18,755 nt of DNA from Amoebophrya sp. AT5.2 (lineage: Eukaryota > Sar > Dinophyceae > Syndiniales > Amoebophryaceae), in NCBI GenBank assembly GCA_005223375.1, contig RXOD01004734.1, positions 1 to 18,755 on the forward strand, written 5' to 3'. Below are positions 16,905 through 18,755 of this stretch, one piece after another (position 1 is the first letter of the stretch; every line of letters begins with the position of its first letter). The notes beneath the pieces were generated by a model. The model was not told the DNA's origin and ran no database searches. It saw nothing but the letters and a program-made list of their open reading frames with translations. A program made the position numbers and the translations under genes.

Positions 16905-18755
16905 ATGAAAACGATCCGCATCGGCCTTAGCGCGGCAGGGCCAGCTGCTGCTGCAGCTGAGGCTGCACTGACTGGCTTTCTGGTCCTGCTCCTCGCCGCA
17001 TGTGGCTCCTGCGCCAGCGGCGCTGGCGCCGTCCAGATCGGAACGGCCGGACCATCAATGGGGACGAGCGGAACAAGCGCCCTCCAGCTGCAGTGCAACT
17101 CGCTGCAACTCGAGCCGGGGCCAGCAGGCGCCCAGCATCGGCTCCTGCGTGCCACCGCCAACGCCAATGCCTCGACTAACACTGAAATCATCGACGCCGC
17201 CGTCGAGAGTGCGGGGAAGGCGGTGCGGAAATTCCTGCTCCAGCGGTCGGGGGATTCAACTCCCGGAGTAGATGCACCAGAGGCGCGTGAAGATGAAGAT
17301 CCCCATGAGCAGAAGGTCATCCAGAAGCCAAGTCTCCCTGCTGTGTCAGTCCAGGACGAGTTGAACAATCGGCCTCTGTTCGCTGAAGTCGCGAATCTCG
17401 CGGAGGAGGATGCGGCAGCCTCTACTCACGCGGACGACCCGTCCCGTTTGGAGGAACAGCACCCTGCCACGGAGCTGGAGCCCAGGATTCGGGACCTCGT
17501 CTTTCAGCAGCTCCCGATCGTATTCGCAAACATTTTCGCAGAGGCGCTGGAGGTAGAAGTAGACGAGGATGTTGCTGGCCGCGTTGGGCCTATGGGTGCA
17601 AGCGGTGGATGTGAAAGTGCTAGTGCCGCGTGTAGTGGTCCTCTTGAGGATACGGTGCGTGGCGCCGAAAAAAAACCAGAAGACAACAAACTCCCATACT
17701 ACTGCCAACCTGAGCACGCGGCCGCTTTTGAACCTCCGCCGCCCCTCCCAGGATCCTCATCTGACACGAACGCGTCGTGGTCGGCTATATCTTCACGCGG
17801 CTACCCCCTCACCATGTTCCTGCCGAACAATATTAAGCCAAAGTCGGGGCGGCGGTGTCAGGGGGAAGACCCAGAGGAAGAAGAAGGAGCAGCTGCATTA
17901 ACTGCCGGGCAGTTTTGTACCGCTTCCGGTTTGAGGATGCCCTTGCCGTTGACCTCAGAAGTCGGCACCGAAAGCCAAAAGGTGGATTTTCGCGAGAAGC
18001 TGGAGATACTCGCGCAGGGCGCAGTTCGTACTCTGTGGGACGCCTTGGAAGTTCAAGTTGTATCGGGTGAGGACCACTCCTGGCGGTTCGTTGCGCCGGT
18101 CTTCCCTGGACGCGGGGTGGGCAGCGCTCGGAAGCTGCGGGCATTCCTGAAGGCAATGGTGGCGCTGGACTTCGTGTACAAGAAGCAGTTCTCATGTCAG
18201 TCGATGCTGGGGGGCCAGAGGAGGAGGACGGCGATGAAAGTACAAGGGGAGGAGGCCCCTCTCGCCCGCCTTCTGCTGGCCGACTTGATTGGTGCGCTGG
18301 CGTTATCTGATTTTCGGCTGGTTTTCAACCCCGAGAGTAAGCTGTTGATGCGGAGCTGCAACGACAGGAGAAAGCGACTTGCGAGCGAGACCGAGCTGAA
18401 TTTGTGGGCGGATAATTTCCGCAAGCGGTATTTCGAGGCAGCGCTGGAGCCCTCCCCTGGGACTGGGTCTTCTAGCAACGCCCTACACGTGCAGAAGTAT
18501 CTGCAGTTGTTCAAGAATCCGAAATACGTCGGGGAGCGCAAGATGGCGGAGGAGAAGTTTGTCTCGATGTGGTTGGGGGCCGGTGCGAAATTCGGCCTCA
18601 TGTGGACACACCGGGCAGTGCCGCCCCCCGAAAACGCGAAATGGCAGTTTTTGTCTTTCCGCGACAATTTTTCCCTTTCCGGAAACGGCGAAAGAGGAGC
18701 AGGAGGAGGTGCTGCGCTTGCGGCTGCGCGGCAAGAGGACAACACGTCTCGGCTG
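16905..18755 (+). CDS. Secreted VQIG-family protein, paralogue of the 7228 gene, cut by window end
   Basis: The frame is open for 617 codons from ATG 16905 to the last base, so the C-terminus is missing. The leader has MKTIRIGL, an alanine-rich stretch, a hydrophobic core (GFLVLLLAA) and GAGA|VQIG at 39-46; it may be cleaved before V43. Shared with the 7228 protein, in order: DAAVESAGKAVRKFLL (97-112, identical), LNNRPLFAEVAN, PRIRDLV..LPIVFANIFAE, KVDF, VRTLWDAL, LRAFLKAMVALDFV, LIGALALSDFRL, LWADNFRKRYFEAAL, KFVSMWLG, and KWQFLSFRDN. Spacers between blocks are Pro-, Ser- and Glu-rich and differ in length. The region matching the paralogue's intron is continuous here. It is probably exported; its function is unknown. 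If its length matches the paralogue, about half the protein lies outside the window. Confidence 0.85.
   Translation, partial: MKTIRIGLSAAGPAAAAAEAALTGFLVLLLAACGSCASGAGAVQIGTAGPSMGTSGTSALQLQCNSLQLEPGPAGAQHRLLRATANANASTNTEIIDAAVESAGKAVRKFLLQRSGDSTPGVDAPEAREDEDPHEQKVIQKPSLPAVSVQDELNNRPLFAEVANLAEEDAAASTHADDPSRLEEQHPATELEPRIRDLVFQQLPIVFANIFAEALEVEVDEDVAGRVGPMGASGGCESASAACSGPLEDTVRGAEKKPEDNKLPYYCQPEHAAAFEPPPPLPGSSSDTNASWSAISSRGYPLTMFLPNNIKPKSGRRCQGEDPEEEEGAAALTAGQFCTASGLRMPLPLTSEVGTESQKVDFREKLEILAQGAVRTLWDALEVQVVSGEDHSWRFVAPVFPGRGVGSARKLRAFLKAMVALDFVYKKQFSCQSMLGGQRRRTAMKVQGEEAPLARLLLADLIGALALSDFRLVFNPESKLLMRSCNDRRKRLASETELNLWADNFRKRYFEAALEPSPGTGSSSNALHVQKYLQLFKNPKYVGERKMAEEKFVSMWLGAGAKFGLMWTHRAVPPPENAKWQFLSFRDNFSLSGNGERGAGGGAALAAARQEDNTSRL
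17019..17053 (+). other. Leader junction motif (GAGA|VQIG), copy 3
   Basis: The string ggcgctggcgccgtccagat matches copies 1 and 2 except for a few bases, and encodes GAGAVQIGTAG. The upstream hydrophobic core also matches at DNA level with the 1680 gene (cctgctcctcgccgcat versus cctgcttctcgccgcat). Confidence 0.7.

Noticed and set aside
1821..17053. VQLG leader as a plastid-targeting bipartite signal
   Set aside because: Targeting to red-derived complex plastids typically needs Phe or another aromatic residue at the mature +1 position and a basic transit-like stretch. Here +1 is Val and the following sequence is Gly/Thr-rich.
1..18755. tRNA, rRNA, CRISPR array, prokaryotic operons or phage genes
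   Set aside because: No convincing tRNA A/B boxes with cloverleaf, no rRNA-like conserved strings, no regularly spaced repeats, no ribosome binding sites and wide gene spacing.

Overview
This window looks like nuclear DNA of a single-celled eukaryote. It has long, GC-rich and mostly intronless reading frames, all six on the + strand, separated by AT-richer spacers of about 1.1-1.9 kb. One gene carries a GT...AG intron with a good polypyrimidine tract, and five of the six genes have an N-terminal signal sequence visible. I see no operon-like spacing, Shine-Dalgarno sites, rRNA, tRNA or CRISPR. TGA, TAA and TAG all end genes, so the standard code is the simplest reading. The one-strand layout and unfamiliar secreted proteins would fit an alveolate such as a dinoflagellate or syndinian relative, but that placement is a guess.

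Layout: (1) 1-339, the 3' end of an unrecognised gene. (2) 1680-3335, a secreted 551-residue protein with a coiled coil and a low-complexity tail. (3) 4573-6087, a secreted 504-residue protein. (4) 7228-11422, a two-exon gene for a secreted protein of about 1298 residues. (5) 13270-15204, a membrane protein of 644 residues with a signal sequence and a C-terminal transmembrane segment, followed by in-frame decayed repeats and a second copy of its transmembrane and tail segment (15529-15747). (6) 16905 to the window end, an open frame of 617 codons that continues past the window and is clearly a paralogue of gene 4.

The main discovery is a secreted-protein family. Genes 2, 4 and 6 share a signal-peptide module ending in G-A-x-A followed by VQ[LI]G, conserved at nucleotide level. 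Each also has a related repeat block upstream of its ATG (1305-1490, 6474-6780, 16510-16712). Genes 4 and 6 share at least eight further blocks along their length, so they define a family that I cannot match to any known domain. It looks as if a promoter and leader module has been reused in front of different bodies, as in expanding families of exported proteins. No function can be assigned from sequence alone.

The second point of interest is the membrane-protein locus. A block of about 545 bp is repeated on both sides of it. Its transmembrane exon is duplicated 690 bp downstream in the same frame. The C-terminal repeat unit ending in FGRR recurs in frame past three stop codons. This may be gene decay after tandem duplication, or it may be an alternative terminal exon.
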